Source of the DNA: Trichinella spiralis
Taxonomy: Eukaryota; Nematoda; Enoplea; Trichinellida; Trichinellidae
Assembly (NCBI GenBank): GCA_000181795.3
Contig: CM012955.1
Location: 1,708,098 to 1,772,097 of the forward strand
Direction of reading: 5' to 3'
Length of the DNA: 64,000 nt
The translations under genes and the position numbers were made by a program. Of this stretch, positions 42,401-62,656 are shown one piece after another. Each line of letters starts with the position of its first letter. Within the stretch, counting starts at the first letter, position 1. The notes beneath the pieces are model-generated. The model was not told the DNA's origin and ran no database searches. It was given only the letters and a program-made list of their open reading frames with translations.

Positions 42401-45400
42401 TGCTGTGGTGTAGAAGATAAAATCAGAATTACGAATGTAAGCTTGATACAAGATGAGAAAGGAACAAAATTTTCCTATTACAAAAGCTTGAACTTGACCT
42501 TTCCAAGCGCTTTTATTCCATTCACGTTCAGTTTTGTTCTGGTCACCAACCAGCACAGTGTGCTTGCAATAATAAACTTGCTTTCTGGAGAATGAAGGAC
42601 AACAACAAGCTGTCTAGAGTTTCCGCTAATCTAGATGCCGGCTTTTAGGCTTTTACCATTCTGGGCATGTTGGCTTTTTGCCTTTCTTTGTACTTTTGCT
42701 GCTTCTATTTTCTTACATTAATCCTGCACTTGTTCATTGCCACATTTTTACAAACCATTTATTATTTGGAGGAGGTGATCGAAGTTGGTTGACCGACCGG
42801 CTTTGCCTTTTCTTTAATGGCCCTCATTTTCATTGTTGTGAAAACTTGCTTTCCGGACGGACGGTTTGCTTAAACACTGGCTTGTTACATTGCCCAACTT
42901 CTACTAACTTTATTTTCAAGTAAGGGATTTTCAAATGTTCAATTATCTATCTACATTTTTCTTTTCTTATTAATTATTTCATTTCTTTTTGAATGCTATT
43001 TTTTGGCAATAACAGTTGTTAATTTATACATTTTGAATTTTTATCAAATATAATCCGGATATTTAAATTTGGATTGAAAGTAAAGAAAAAGACAATGAAA
43101 TATCAACATTCTGTTGATGCAATTTGCAATGAAAGTTATTTTCTTGTCTACTGCATAAAATAAGATAAGATCAATTATCAGTTTAATATAAGGTTGAAAA
43201 TTGAATGTCTGCAGGAAGAGGCTTTTCTTGATTTTCTTACACGTGCAATTTGTTACAGTGACAAGCGTTTTTTCATACTTTGAACAAGGTAAACATTGAA
43301 ACCTTTCTTTATTCACATTCATCGATTGTTGCCATCCGGTGCTTGCATGCCTTTTCGAAGAACAATTGCAAAAATTATTTGCAATGACCGGAAAATATGC
43401 AACGTGAACTTCACATCACAATATGTTTGCATTTTTCTTCTCAACCACACTTTTACCAACTTCATTCACAAACAAAGCAAAACCACAATTTCTTCATCCA
43501 TTTCTGCAATATTAAATTGAGGAGATGAAATTTTATTAATAATAATTCTATTATAAAGATGTATTTCAACGTTTTAAGCTTTCTGCTTCTTTTCTTGTTC
43601 TGTTGCACATTTTAAGCATCATTTTTGATGCAACGTTGAATGTGCAATTAATTTTTGGAAAAGACACTAATTTATGTGTTAATTTTGTAAAGTATTTTTT
43701 AAAAATATATTATAATTTTGTAAATAAAATCAAAACTGTTTATCATAATGGTGAATTAGGAAGTGAGTTGCTACTTGTGTGCTTTAAACTAAGTTTAAAC
43801 GAATGTTGAAAATTTTTTCTTCATCAATTTCTGATTATTTTATTCTTTTTCATTCTTCACATGCCCATACCTAAATTTATTTGCATCAGTTCAGCTTTAT
43901 TCATTCTTCGAAGAAGAAAATAGGATCACTTATGATTTGGCATAATTATCAAATATTTGCATATGGTTGCTTTATCTTTTACTTTACAATCTTTGTTGAT
44001 GACAAATTTTCAAGAGTTTTTGCGCATTTTTCCGCACTCAGAGAGGTTCTTCATTTCAAAAGTAAGATGAATGTGGAATATAGATAATATTTCAGGCTTT
44101 CTTTTTTAACAATCTGAAACACGCTTTACGCTCACTAATGCTTGTCGTATTTGATATTATTCCTTAATTGATCATCGAGTATTGTTACATTACATTAAGT
44201 TTGCTTTATGATTGGGAAAGTTTTGCAGGCAAATTTCCATTTATTACTTCAGATGTTTTAGAAAATTTTAATTTGAAAGCAATTTAGCCGTGTGTTTGTG
44301 CGTATGTATGCTTTTTTTTACTTTCTCAAGTACCTAAGCATAAAAAAGCAGCCTGTTTGATGTGAAATTGTCTGAAAAATGCAGTAATAAAGTAGTTATA
44401 AATATTTTTCAGTGTTTGCATTTTTTCGAATAATAATAATGCCTGACCTAAAATATGCCTTAAATTTTTTATCAGTTCACATCTTTCGAACGTTGCTCGT
44501 ACCATTTAAATGAAATTACTTTCATTATTTACATTGCTTTCATAGAAAGTAATAAGTGATTGCATTTTGCTGTAATAAATTTACATAATCTCTTACAGGA
44601 CTGTCTGTGAAGTTGTTTAATTTGAAGTAACACAGAATTTGAGATTGTTATTTGTATTTATCACTTATTTTAAATTGTATTTTGTATTATAATTAATTAA
44701 TGCGCATTTCTAATGTGAACTGATAAAACGACAAGAAAATGATTATTTGTTTATGCAAATTAAAATTTTTCTAATGCTAGTAGGAAAGAGCGCTTTTATT
44801 GCTGGCTTATATTCGTAGTATCAAAAGTGATGTTTGTTCTGAAACTGATTTTATAATTAACAAGCAGGACTTTCATTGGAAAATTAATAAAAACGTTTTC
44901 TTCGTTTAATGCCTTGTATTTAATGTAAAATCCTCTTTCACTTTAGATGTTTTTCATGCTAATTTATTCACGCAATCTTCGAAAGCTTCCTTTTGATTTT
45001 AGTCAAATCTTGCTGCAAATGTTGAAATTGTTTCCGCTTATTGCACTTCATCGAGCAGTTTATCTCTATAGTACTGCGACGCAGCAGCTTTACTCTATGA
45101 TGCTATTCTATAATTGATGCATAGCAGTGGGTTTTCACAAATGTCTAAATTTACGTACGGCAACGTGAACGTTGACTAGCAATTCATGATTTATCTTCAT
45201 TATTCACTTTATCTGAACTATGCCAGTTTGGCTATTTTCTCGTGTTTATATGGAACTAAGAATTCGAAGAACTTTATGATCATTCTCTGCAGTGCTTGTT
45301 AGAATTAATAACACGCGTGGGAATTTTAAGGTAAACATTTCAAAAGTAAATGAAAACTCGTATGATTGTTTAGTATTCATATTTATTTGATTATTTTTTT

Positions 45401-48234
45401 CTCCTGCTTTTTTTACTGTGCTCAACAAAAGTTGATTCGTCTAAGCAAGATGGAAATGCAGATTTTCTTGCACACTTGCTTTCTTTGCTTTCATACTGTA
45501 TTTGTTGCTTCTTCCATGTTCTTGCTCTATTATAATAAGATGCTTAAAGCATATATTGCTCGCTTGCTTGGGGGCGGTGCTTGTTTCAGCGTTGTGTTCA
45601 TCTTTTTTACTCATAGAATGATAGTGATCATAGAATTGGTTTAAGTTTCTAGGCCAATGACGTCTAGCTAAGGGATGCTTCAAACTGTTTTCATAATTTA
45701 GTTTTCTTCACCATCACTACTGGAGGTAGTATTATTCAGTTTCAACTTTTTTAAATTAAAAATTGTGAAATTGAATCTTTTGCATTTGTTGCAAAAATAC
45801 TGCTAAATTTATGCTTAATTTTTCAAACAATATTTTAATCATCTGATTAAAATCTTCAGATTGCAATGACAGCAGCTTTTTCAATATCAGTAAAAGTGTG
45901 CAAAAGAATGATAATAACGTTAAACTTTATTATCTGATGGCTTCAGTTATTTGTTTCAGAAGTAAAAACTTGTTCATTTTTTCTGCATTTATTTCACTTT
46001 TAATCGATTGTTCTTTATGCAAATCTATTTCGATGTAGTTTTGTGATTCATCATACTTATCATACGTTGCATGCAAAGATGTTATCTATTTTACAAATGT
46101 CATTTGTTTTATTACATTCGACGGACATTTTTAATGTCTTCTTCAAAAAGCAGCATATGTATTTTTTGTTGTTGTAGTTGGCACTATTTTGAATGTAATA
46201 GAATTTGTTTTCAATTATGAAACTCCTAAAAATGGTGCTACTTTATTCATTCATATAAATACGACCCTATTGGCAAAAGATACTTGGTATAATAAAATGA
46301 ATTGATCTAGATTATTTTCAAATCTGTGACATATTCGCTTATTTTTTTTGCACAGCCCCGATTTGTTGGTTTTTAACACATTTGAATCACTAGGAAAAAG
46401 TTATTGTTCAAGTGTTAAACACAAGCGATCATCAGTTAGCTTGACAAGAAATGCAATTGAACAAACATTGTTTTTTTGTGTGTGAAATTGAAAAGTTCCA
46501 GAAGCAACAATTGGAAATGCAAAGTGGTGAAGAAAGCATACTAAAATTTTTACCTCTAAATGTTGCTGTTGGCAAATTCTTCTTCATTCTAATAATCACC
46601 AGGCTGATTTTCTATAGCATGAATATTATTATAATTATTAATCGATTGATTAATTAATGTTCAGTAGTATGCTTGGAGGTTGTTTTTGGACAATTGCATT
46701 TGCTTGCAGTCAATCCTTTCACTTTATTATAATTGAAATTTTCTTCACGCAATGGTGGTGGTTTATCAGTATGATGATGATTATTATTATTATTATTTTA
46801 TGACTTTGAAAAAAATTTTTTTTTAATATATAAAATGCTGAAAAAGTATTCTGATCAGCGATCGGTTGAGAATAAGTGATTGCAAGTTATTATGAAATAA
46901 TTCCAAAGTGGAATATTATTTTACGACGATGTTGGCAAAAATAGTGGCATTTTGCTTATAAGTTTGAAGAGACTTTTGTGCTACTACTTTGTTATGGTGT
47001 GTTTGTCAGAAGAATTAAATATAAATGTTATTGACTGGAAAGCTAGTTGACAGTGGATGATAGAATTGTCATTCCTGGAATAATGTTTCTGGCCGGTTCC
47101 TGGAAGAATGATGCGCTCAATTGAAGAGCTGACCTCCGTCTGCTTCCCTATCACTGAGGTCATCACAACTGCCTGGGCCAAGATGAAACAGATTTGCCAA
47201 CCAACTTCATTCGTTGTCAGATGATTTTATTTTTCCATACTTGATGTGCTCCAATTGTTGTTCTGATGTTCATTTTTATCTTTTTCAACAATGTATTATT
47301 ATTATTATTATTAGTTAGTTAGTTAGTGAGCATTTTAATTTTCGACTGCATTCCAACTTGCTAAACCCAAAGCTTCATTATCGACGTATTGTGTTGTGCA
47401 TAGTTTATCGTGTAATTGTTTAAGCATATCCAGAAATGAGGATGATGATGGTGAAATGTGATGAGAAATTGAATATTTTGTTTTCATTTGCCATCAAGCG
47501 TGTGTATTTGTTTTGTGTTTGAAAATTGCTGAAGGTAAGCGTACTTGGCCTTCATGATGCTACCAGTTTTTCTTGTTAAAATTCTACCTGAAGTGTTGGT
47601 TAGTTAGTCAAAGGCGAAGAAAGCAACTGCTTCGTGCCAATCATCATCTTCAGCTAATAAAAGCTTGCAGCAATTAATGAATGAATGAATGAATGAATGC
47701 GCTCTTCTCTAACACATCCCTTGGCAAGTGTTCGTGTTCAAACTGAATGAACGCGTTACAATGTCGATGTTACTGTAATGGATGAAATTGCATGAAATGG
47801 TCAGTTGTTTGAATGAATTTGAAAAATCAGCAGAGCGAATAAAGAAAATGAATCATCTCTGCCTAATTCTGACGCATAGCAGCTGCCCGGCAAGTTTTGC
47901 TACCCACGTTGTACAAACCACTTTCATTTCAATTCATTTCATTTCATTGCCCGGCTTTAAAGCATCCAGTTCATTCCATTTAATTCAACGAATTAGTCTC
48001 ATTGAAATTGGTCATTTTTCAGCAAAACTGTCAAATGATCTGTTTAAAGTTAAATCTTTGTAAAATATTTGAAACCAACTTTCGCCGTCGCAACTGTCAA
48101 TGCGCAGATTTGTTTGTTATTATTTTTCTTTTGTTTACTTCAGATTTTAATAATTGTTGGTTTTAACTTTAGCATTGTCAAGTGTCACCGAAGAGGCAGC
48201 TGCCGCCCCATCGAGCTGGCATTGAGTGAAGAAA
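39434..48234. other. 8.8-kb gene-poor region upstream of KANK
   Basis: The longest stretch with no gene I can support, mostly AT-rich with short chance frames. It could hold long 5' introns or distal control elements of KANK; a TTTAG acceptor at about 48165-48171 before the coding exon suggests a 5' non-coding exon. Patches of more balanced composition are 39955-40101 (minus-strand frame reading KSEIKQEVDKAPQFTIKSDE), 42600-42925 and 47080-47215 (plus-strand frame reading RSIEELTSVCFPITEVITTA). Repeats: (AATAT)n at 41431-41464, (ATGA)n at 47676-47699 and a TTA/TAG tract near 47292-47328. No transposon ends or RNA genes were recognised. Confidence 0.5.
41431..41464. repeat. (AATAT)n pentanucleotide microsatellite
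   Basis: About seven perfect AATAT units in the gene-poor region upstream of KANK. Seen directly; no function implied. Confidence 0.85.
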
Positions 48235-55299
<7,065 letters not shown>

Positions 55300-55925
55300 T
55301 TTTAAGCCTTTTGATTCTCAAGCTTAAGGCAGAAAAATGAAACAAAATGAAAAAATTACAATTCTTTTGAATGAAAATGAAAACGGGTGTTACTTGATGT
55401 TTGCAACAATCGATTTTGGGTCTGTGTCTGTTTTTGTAACAGTTTGAAAAATGATCAAATTGCAATAGTGCTTGTAGGGCTGTTACATTTTAAGAACCAC
55501 TTTTTCAGTTTAACTGTTATCGATGATTGCTGTTGCATTTTGGCTATTAATAGCAGTGCACTTGTGAGCAAGGTTTTCAATGATTTTTCACTCTTGTGCT
55601 TTTGCATTTTGATTAAATTATCATTCAAACACTTTCCGTTATTTCTAGTTGAAATTTATTTTTGCGTTTCATTGATTTGAAAAACAGCAGTTAATTGCTT
55701 TCTTTCATTTTTGATTTCTTAGAAAAAATGTATGCTGCTGTGAGGTATCATTTATTCAATAAAACAAATTGTGCAATGAAGCGGACAAATGCATGAATAT
55801 TGCACTGTTCAATAGAATAAGAATTTGAGCGCGATTTTCTGCATATGATGACTGGAAAATTCCTGAAATGTGATGAACAAAAGATAAGTTGCGTAAATAT
55901 ATTGCGCAGTTTATTTTTCAGAGAG
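55300..55925. other. Spacer between convergent KANK and phosphatase-ectodomain genes
   Basis: About 630 nt with many stops in all minus-strand frames. It contains no segment resembling a transmembrane span, a phosphatase WPD loop or the HCSAGVGRTG signature. It probably carries the KANK 3' UTR. This absence matters for the neighbouring gene on the minus strand. Confidence 0.6.
55910..55915 (-). terminator. AATAAA polyadenylation signal 10 nt after the ectodomain gene stop
   Basis: On the minus strand AATAAA lies ten bases after the TAG at 55928-55926. This supports a transcript that truly ends here with a very short 3' UTR. Confidence 0.55.
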
Positions 55926-58900
55926 CTAAATTGTGCATTTTTTCATACTTTTGGACGATACTTTCACATAATCACTTTCCATACATATATTTGCTACTGT
56001 ACAAGCACGAAGTTTCACAAAGTATGTTGCGTCAGGTTTCAAAGGGCCATTGCAAAACCTGTGCTTGCCGTCGCAAGTGTCCAAGCCTGAAAATTTTGTC
56101 ACACGATATTATTAAGTCACGATTTATTAAACAATTACCGATGACATATGAAGTATCTTTTGTTTTAGGATTGGCAAATGGTTGGTAATCAGGAGGGGTT
56201 GTGATATACGGAGGAGAAATATCGAATTCTTTCACCATTTCCCAGTTGTAAAGATGATATTCAAACTTGTCTAGCTGAAATTACTCGAATGAACAACAAG
56301 AACAAGCAAATATTGTTGTGCGCTCACTTCAGAATCTTCTGTTACAATAATGTTATAATTATTAATAACGCCATTGCTATCGGAAAAGAAATATTTGCCG
56401 AATGACACTTCTGCCATGGTATTTTCAATTCTGTGCACTTGCAAAGGAAAAGCCTCTGAAACCACAATAAAATAATGCACGTTTGGATATCGGTGTGAAT
56501 GTATGCCTGTAGATCCTGTCAGCACGGTCACAGATGCAGATTCACTTTCCAAATCGTCCGCTACTGCAGTCACGGAAAACGTGTACCAAGTTGATGGCTG
56601 CAAATGGCTTGCCAAAAATTGGCATTGGCTTGTATCAAATGATTCTGATGATTTCAATCCATCTGTACCTGAGTATCTTAAAAATACGTCCACTAACTTA
56701 TATTAGCTTTATTTGATAAATAAATAACTGAAAGATACTATCGTTTAATGAAAATCATAAAGGGGGTGCATATGGCAGGCATATTTTCCAAAAACGATTA
56801 GATTAGATTAGATTAAAAATTACAATTCATATGCAGACATTTCCATTTGTAAAAAATAAAGAGCCACATAAAAATTAACATACGAAATTCTGTAATAAAT
56901 GTAGGGTAGTGTGGGATCATGTGCTGTCCAAAATAGTTTGACACTTCTGGATCGCGCTATCAAATAGAAATTTTCAACTTTCTCCGGATCTGAAGAAATG
57001 CAAATGCATAAATAAAGTGAACAACACTTCATCTCAAGCAAATTTTAATCTTACAAGTAATGAAAACTTTCATAACAGGTGAGCTGCGAACTGAATTATA
57101 CACAGTGAACAAGTAACATTTGTACTTTCTTCCGGGTTTCAAGTTTTTAAACAAAAATGAACGACTGCAAAGGAATTAAAATTTTGCAGAAGTTAAGACA
57201 AACAATAATAAACCTCTGATATATATAGATGTATATATATATACCTTTTATCATTTGGATCTTTTGTGAGAGTTATATTCACTTTATCATTTACGTTGAA
57301 TACGAATTCATATTTTTCAAAGCGTGCACCATCTACGTCAGTTGGAGTGAACTTTAGTTTCAACGAAGTTGTCGTAATTTTTCCGACCTCTAGCATGGAA
57401 GATATTACAGGTGCTTAAAGTAAAATGAGAATTAATTTTCTAACTTCTAAATTTAAGTCATTTACGGGTTGTCAGGTTCAAATGAACAGGATCACTTTTC
57501 CATCCAAACAACTTTGATGTGTTTGTTAATGAAAATACGTATTCTGTTGCTGGTTTCATCATGCTCAGACTTACAGAATTTGTATCGTAAACTATCATAT
57601 TTTCAGATGAACTGGGTGATTTCTAAATAAGCCTGTGTATTTGAATAAAATGTGAAAATTTTGCATGTTAAAAGTGGATATCAATTACAGTAGTATATAT
57701 ATATATATAGATATAATTAAACATCATTAACTTCATCTTCTATTAAAATGAATGACTACGCTTTTCATTGAAATATAATTATTAAAATGAAAATGAATTA
57801 TTTATATGCACAGTTTATCAGTGACTTGAAGAAATAAATTTCAGAAGTTATTCCTGCTAAAAATGTGCTCATCAAACTGAGGCATGCATTGGTTGAATGT
57901 AATATTGAATGAATGAATGAATATTGTGTGCAATATATACTTTACTTTACTAGACAGTATAGACAAATTAAAAACAACTTTTTAGTATTGTCAAAACAGT
58001 GATCAATGGGTTAGTTGGTGTTTTATTTTGCAAAAAATGCATTTATTCCTTTTAAATCCGTTTATTGCAAAAATTGTCGCAATCTCGAAGTAGAAATGTT
58101 AGTTAGTGCGTGTTGAAGTGGTAATGAACTGAAGTTTTCTCAGTTGAGAAGTCAAATCTGTGCAATTTCAATTCAAAAAAGGATGCGTCATTGCGTATTG
58201 AACAATTTATGGATCAGTTTAGCAACTCACTTTTTTTTCATAATACGTTAAAATGGGAACGTAATACAAATTCTCTGCATGTTCGGTTGATTTCCAAGAT
58301 AGTCTAACCTTTGATTCATGGTTGTCCGCTGTAGATGCATCAGCAGTTTGAAAATTTTCAATCATACGAGGATCTACAATTAATTTTCGTCAAACTTCTT
58401 ATCTTATTTTATGAATTGAAAACTTGTTCATTTTATACAATCATGCATCAAATCAAATCAAATCAAATCAAATCAAATCAAATCAAATAATGCAATATTT
58501 TCTATTAGCGTGACTTACATTCGAAGTTTAAAGTTTCCTCGTATACAATTTTCCACGCGTTCAGATGCTGATTGAAACATATCAGTGTGAACTACAAAAT
58601 AATGACGCTCTTGAAATGATCAACAACTCATATTTTGGAGCACAGTTCAGATTAAAATGTCATGTACTCGAAAAGTCTGTCGAACTCACACCCACAGTTT
58701 TACATACGTCAATAATGCTAACAGGATGTTTTAATAGAAAGCAACTTTCAATGACTGATCAACTGATAACCAGGAACACATGATTTTTGTTTTCCGGTTT
58801 AACAATACTCATTTATTATCTATCCAAGCTTATTGATAAAACTGTGCAAGACTTCATTGAGAACTTTCGTTTGTGCCTTTGTAAAATTTTTTGCTAAACC

Positions 58901-59516
58901 TAAATATCAGTAAACGGACTGGCAATGCGTACTTTAAACATTTGATTCGGCATAATTTTCAAAAGGGCAAAATTTTCTTTTCTTTTCAAACTGCTACAAT
59001 TGTTTGGCAAATCCGTCAGCTCTGTGCAATTCAAGTAACAAAAAGAACAGACTTGGATGCATTGGACATTCCAAGAAATGCGTAAATATTCATTTTCTTT
59101 GAGAAAACTGAATCCGTTTTGAGAAGCTGTAAATATTTTCTAAAAAACAGCTGAAAAGCGTTACTGAATTCATTAAATACCTTTTCTGAGATTTGCAAGT
59201 GTAGCAGCAGCAGAATGATTGTTCAACGTTACATAGGGAAATATTTTCTAAAATAGACTGAAAATTAATTGGCACATTTCCACTCATTATACAAACAGTG
59301 CAGATGAGCAGATGAGCGTGCATTTCGTGGCAAATAAGTGGAATATTAAATTGATAACTGTGACTAGTTGAAAGTGAACAGTGAACTTACTGAAAATTCT
59401 ACAATTGCACTGTTTTAGTTTACAAAAAATTTAAAAACTGTCATTACCTGATTGGAATTATTTGCAAACCAAAGTATGATAGTGATAAATAAGAGCGTAC
59501 TGTTCGCTTCTAGCAT
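55926..59516 (-). CDS. Fibronectin-III ectodomain of a DEP-1-like (class III) receptor tyrosine phosphatase, apparently secreted
   Basis: About twelve exons, roughly 575 aa. The first exon (ATG at 59516) encodes a signal peptide (LLFITIILWFANNSNQ). Exons near 59220, 59090-58930, 58591-58519, 58370-58240, 57615-57475, 57415-57245, 57160-57055, 56995-56890, 56680-56330 and 56270-56130 give successive fibronectin-III modules. Landmarks are YLRISWNV, KVRLSWKSTEHAENLYY, MKPATEYVFSLTNTSKLFGW, LKPGRKYKCYLFTVYNSVRS and LQPSTWYTFSVTAVADDLES. The last modules carry the hallmark of the PTPRJ/PTPRB/PTPRO/PTPRH group just outside the membrane: TPPDYQPFANP, TSYVIG, then CDGKHRFCNGPLKPDATYFV. In that family a membrane span and one phosphatase domain follow. 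Here the final exon (56086-55926) reads to a stop after KVSSKSMKKCTI, with a polyadenylation signal ten bases on. A soluble ectodomain is therefore predicted. A GTATGA donor-like sequence just before the stop leaves open a distant 3' exon set. Confidence 0.8.
58447..58498. repeat. (AATCA)n pentanucleotide microsatellite
   Basis: Nine to ten units of AATCA in an intron of the ectodomain gene, between the exons at about 58519 and 58370. Confidence 0.9.
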
Positions 59517-62500
59517 ACTGAGAGTATACAGGAAAGAATAAGTGTCAGAATATAAGGTTGTAGTCTTTGAAAGTTTATTCACAGAGAAAGACAGACCGCT
59601 CTTTTCTACAATACTGTACAACCAAATAACTAGAAGCTGACTTGTTTGTACAAATGTCAATATAAATTCGTGTTGTCCACAGAATAACAGGAAAAGGTGA
59701 CAGTATAGCCGTCTCGACACCACGTGAGCGCTATTTCGAAGTATTTATATAAGCATCCATTCACTCAGCAACGACGTCAGCATCTGGGAATATTTGTTTA
59801 TACTTACTTGCACATTTCAATCTTACTGAAGTTTTGGTCATGTGATTTTTAAACTTTTTACAAGAATACATATGATAATTTAATAAGCAGTGTTTAAAAG
59901 TGGACAAATAAAAGCAACATAATAGCGAACCATTTACTGGAATTTACACGAATTCTGAGGTACTGTAAAGTTTATAAATCAGTAATTGTGAAAAATAATA
60001 TGGAGTATGTTATGAATCAGAATTGGTGATTTGATTAAAATTAGCTTGAGCGTGAATACAAAGTGCCAAAAATTACACCAGACATCAGCCAACAGTGAAA
60101 TACATCTTGCCCCATTGGTTGTGCTTTTGGTATGCATGTCGAAACCAGAGGTCAGCGTGACATCTGGGTCCAGAAGAAAAATTGTGTGCAATCGTGAAAC
60201 GGCTCCAGGTCAACAAATAAGCTAACAGCGAGTTAGTGTAAACAACATCAGCGAGAAAAATGTCAGTCATTCTTCGCGTGTTCAGCAGAAATCCGTCGGC
60301 TTAGAATAGCACTGTTTGTATGTGTGCATGATTCAGAGGTATTCTAGTTCTTCATAATTTTTCTGTTCCATTATTTTGGCATAATAAATATTTAACAAAT
60401 AACTGACAGGCTGGTAAGTGAGCGACAGAATTGCAGGCGATGACCGTTGGCAGCTGACTAAAAAAAGAACGAACACTAGTCATACTTGATCAAGGTGAAA
60501 CTTTTCATCAAGTGGACAGTAATTTTTGGGGACATTGTATAGAATGTTTGAAATTTAAAATTTTGAGCAGATGATATTGTATTAATGAGGAAACAAAGAA
60601 AAGAATTATACTGTTCAGAGTACAGCTTACTCCATGCAATAAACGCTATCATCTACTAGCTACACGATCTAAGCAATTAATATGAGCATATTGCTGTTGT
60701 CAATATTCCAGAAAAAGTATGACTGGAAGAAGTTGTCAGTACACTGACGGGAAACTGAGAAATTCTGCACCATCTGGAATGGTTCATCAGTTTTGCTTTG
60801 ATTCGCGTCGATAGAGCTAGCTGCACTGTCCAAATGGAAGTTTTTGGTAAGTTGCAACCGCGACGAGCTACTGCATATTGTAGGAAGAAAAAGAGACGAA
60901 CGAAACGATACAATGAAGATGGACTGCTGCTGGCAGCGGCTTAATTTACCAAATTGAACACAGAAAAGTGCGAAAGCAGAAAAGAAAAAAGGTCCCAAAA
61001 AATAGATAGAATCACTCACAAATATTGCTGACCAATACAACAACAGAGAATATAAAACTTGAATCTGACAACTGAATCACTCGATGTGAAGCCTACAATA
61101 AAAATGGAATTTGATTTTAAGTATAACAAACGTATAACCAACTGTGGCCAGCGAACAAATCCATTCCAACATAGAATGGAATACAATTGCAAAAACGTTC
61201 AAAAAGGCGACATTTCAAAGTTAATATCAAGTTGTGTGACAAATTTAACAACCATAAGAGGACAAGATAAAGCTTTCAGCGATTGAAGGTACCAGAGCTA
61301 ATTATCTTGGACTCGACTAGTTTAAACTATCAGGAATAATCAACTGACACAAAAATAGCTAAAACTAAACACACACATACAGTCACACACACAAACACAC
61401 ATATATATATATATATGTATATAAATATAGGTGCGTATGTATATGGTCAATGAAAGTTTTATGTTCTTGTTGCAGTGCAAATGCGCAAACGTTGTACAAA
61501 TAAAACGTAAAATTGCAGATTACGATTCTGGCGTTTATTGCATTTTTATTTATACATTTTTGCAAACAATTGAAAAGCTGTTATCTGAAGCTTTCATCTT
61601 TTACATGCATTTCTTCTATATTTCCACTCTTGTTGTGTATGTTTTGATTATTCAGATGAATAAAGCTGCTTTTGATTGTATCAAAAAACAAAAATACCTT
61701 CGTTTAATTGTAACATTTATTAATAGTAATAATAATAATAATAAGCATCACTGGAGTGATGTTGCTTAGCTTCTATGTTATACAAATTTACAGTTTTCTT
61801 TTTTGATGTTAATCTGAATTTTGGATTGATGTTTCATTGGAAAAATTAAATAAAATCATTAAATAAGTGAAATCAATTCAATTTTACATCCAACACATGT
61901 GAGCGGTGAGAATTTGAAGTGAACCAAATGCTTGCATTTATTTTCGTCACAATGCAAGCAACATTGATAGATGTATACTAATTTTAGCATGGACGGATGG
62001 AAGAATAAAAAAAATATTTTTCTTGTTACTGTAGTTCACATAATCTCAGAAGCATGTTGTCTTGAATGATTGAAATGTTCGATCACTTGCAGATGATTTA
62101 TTGAGAAAAATTTATTTGACACTTTGAAACTACACCAGGAACAAAAGTGAAACTTCTTCATTTTCCAAAAAATGCGTTTAAAATTTCCTAAATTCAATTG
62201 AGCAATGAAATTATCATTCAAGCGTTACAAAGCAGCATCAGAATTAAGTAACGTTGATTTAGCTAAAGAAACAATAAAATAATCATTTATATAAAAAGAA
62301 CTGGAACTGCAATGATAACTAGACGACAGAAATAATATGATAGTTATTACTGTAAAGTTGCATATCATGAATTACTGTTGCTAATAGTTGTGAAAATTAC
62401 AGTCAACGTAATGAAAAGTAGGCAAAGCAATTGTTTACCATGAATTTCATGCAAATTTTCATTCGAGTGCTAATTCATTTACTCGCGTGGGGTTAGTTGC

Positions 62501-62656
62501 TATAGCTGTTGTCGTACGTTGTGCGGTGATTGAACAATGTGTTATTTTCCAAGTGGCGACAGCCCCACATCCAAAAGGCAAATTCCGTTTTTTCGTTTAT
62601 TTTACTTCTATTTCCATAAAGTAATTCATCATAATTTAGAACACTAAAAAAGAAAG
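59517..62656. other. Divergent intergenic region, 3.1 kb
   Basis: Lies between the minus-strand ectodomain gene and the plus-strand orphan gene. Mostly AT-rich. A patch at 60700-60950 is less so and holds a short plus-strand frame (MEVFGKLQPRRATAYCRKKK and on) and overlapping minus-strand frames, none convincing. A CA/TA compound microsatellite is at about 61368-61425 and an (AAT)n run near 61727-61743. No RNA gene or transposon was recognised. Confidence 0.5.
61368..61425. repeat. (CA)n(TA)n compound microsatellite
   Basis: Imperfect CA units (ACACACACAT, CACACACACAAACACAC) run into a TATATATA tract. Typical intergenic simple repeat. Confidence 0.8.

Noticed and set aside
58565-58783. 72-codon plus-strand ATG frame
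   Set aside because: It overlaps, in antisense, an exon of the fibronectin-III gene (58591-58519) that joins in phase with its neighbours. No family resemblance.
60669-61043. Overlapping minus-strand frames and a short basic plus-strand frame (60835-60942)
   Set aside because: Competing frames with no start context, splice partners or family similarity. Probably promoter-proximal sequence of higher G+C.
61059-61286. 75-codon plus-strand frame with four cysteines
   Set aside because: It opens with TTG, its ATG lies inside, it has no signal peptide, and an in-frame stop lies immediately upstream. Length is within chance for this region.
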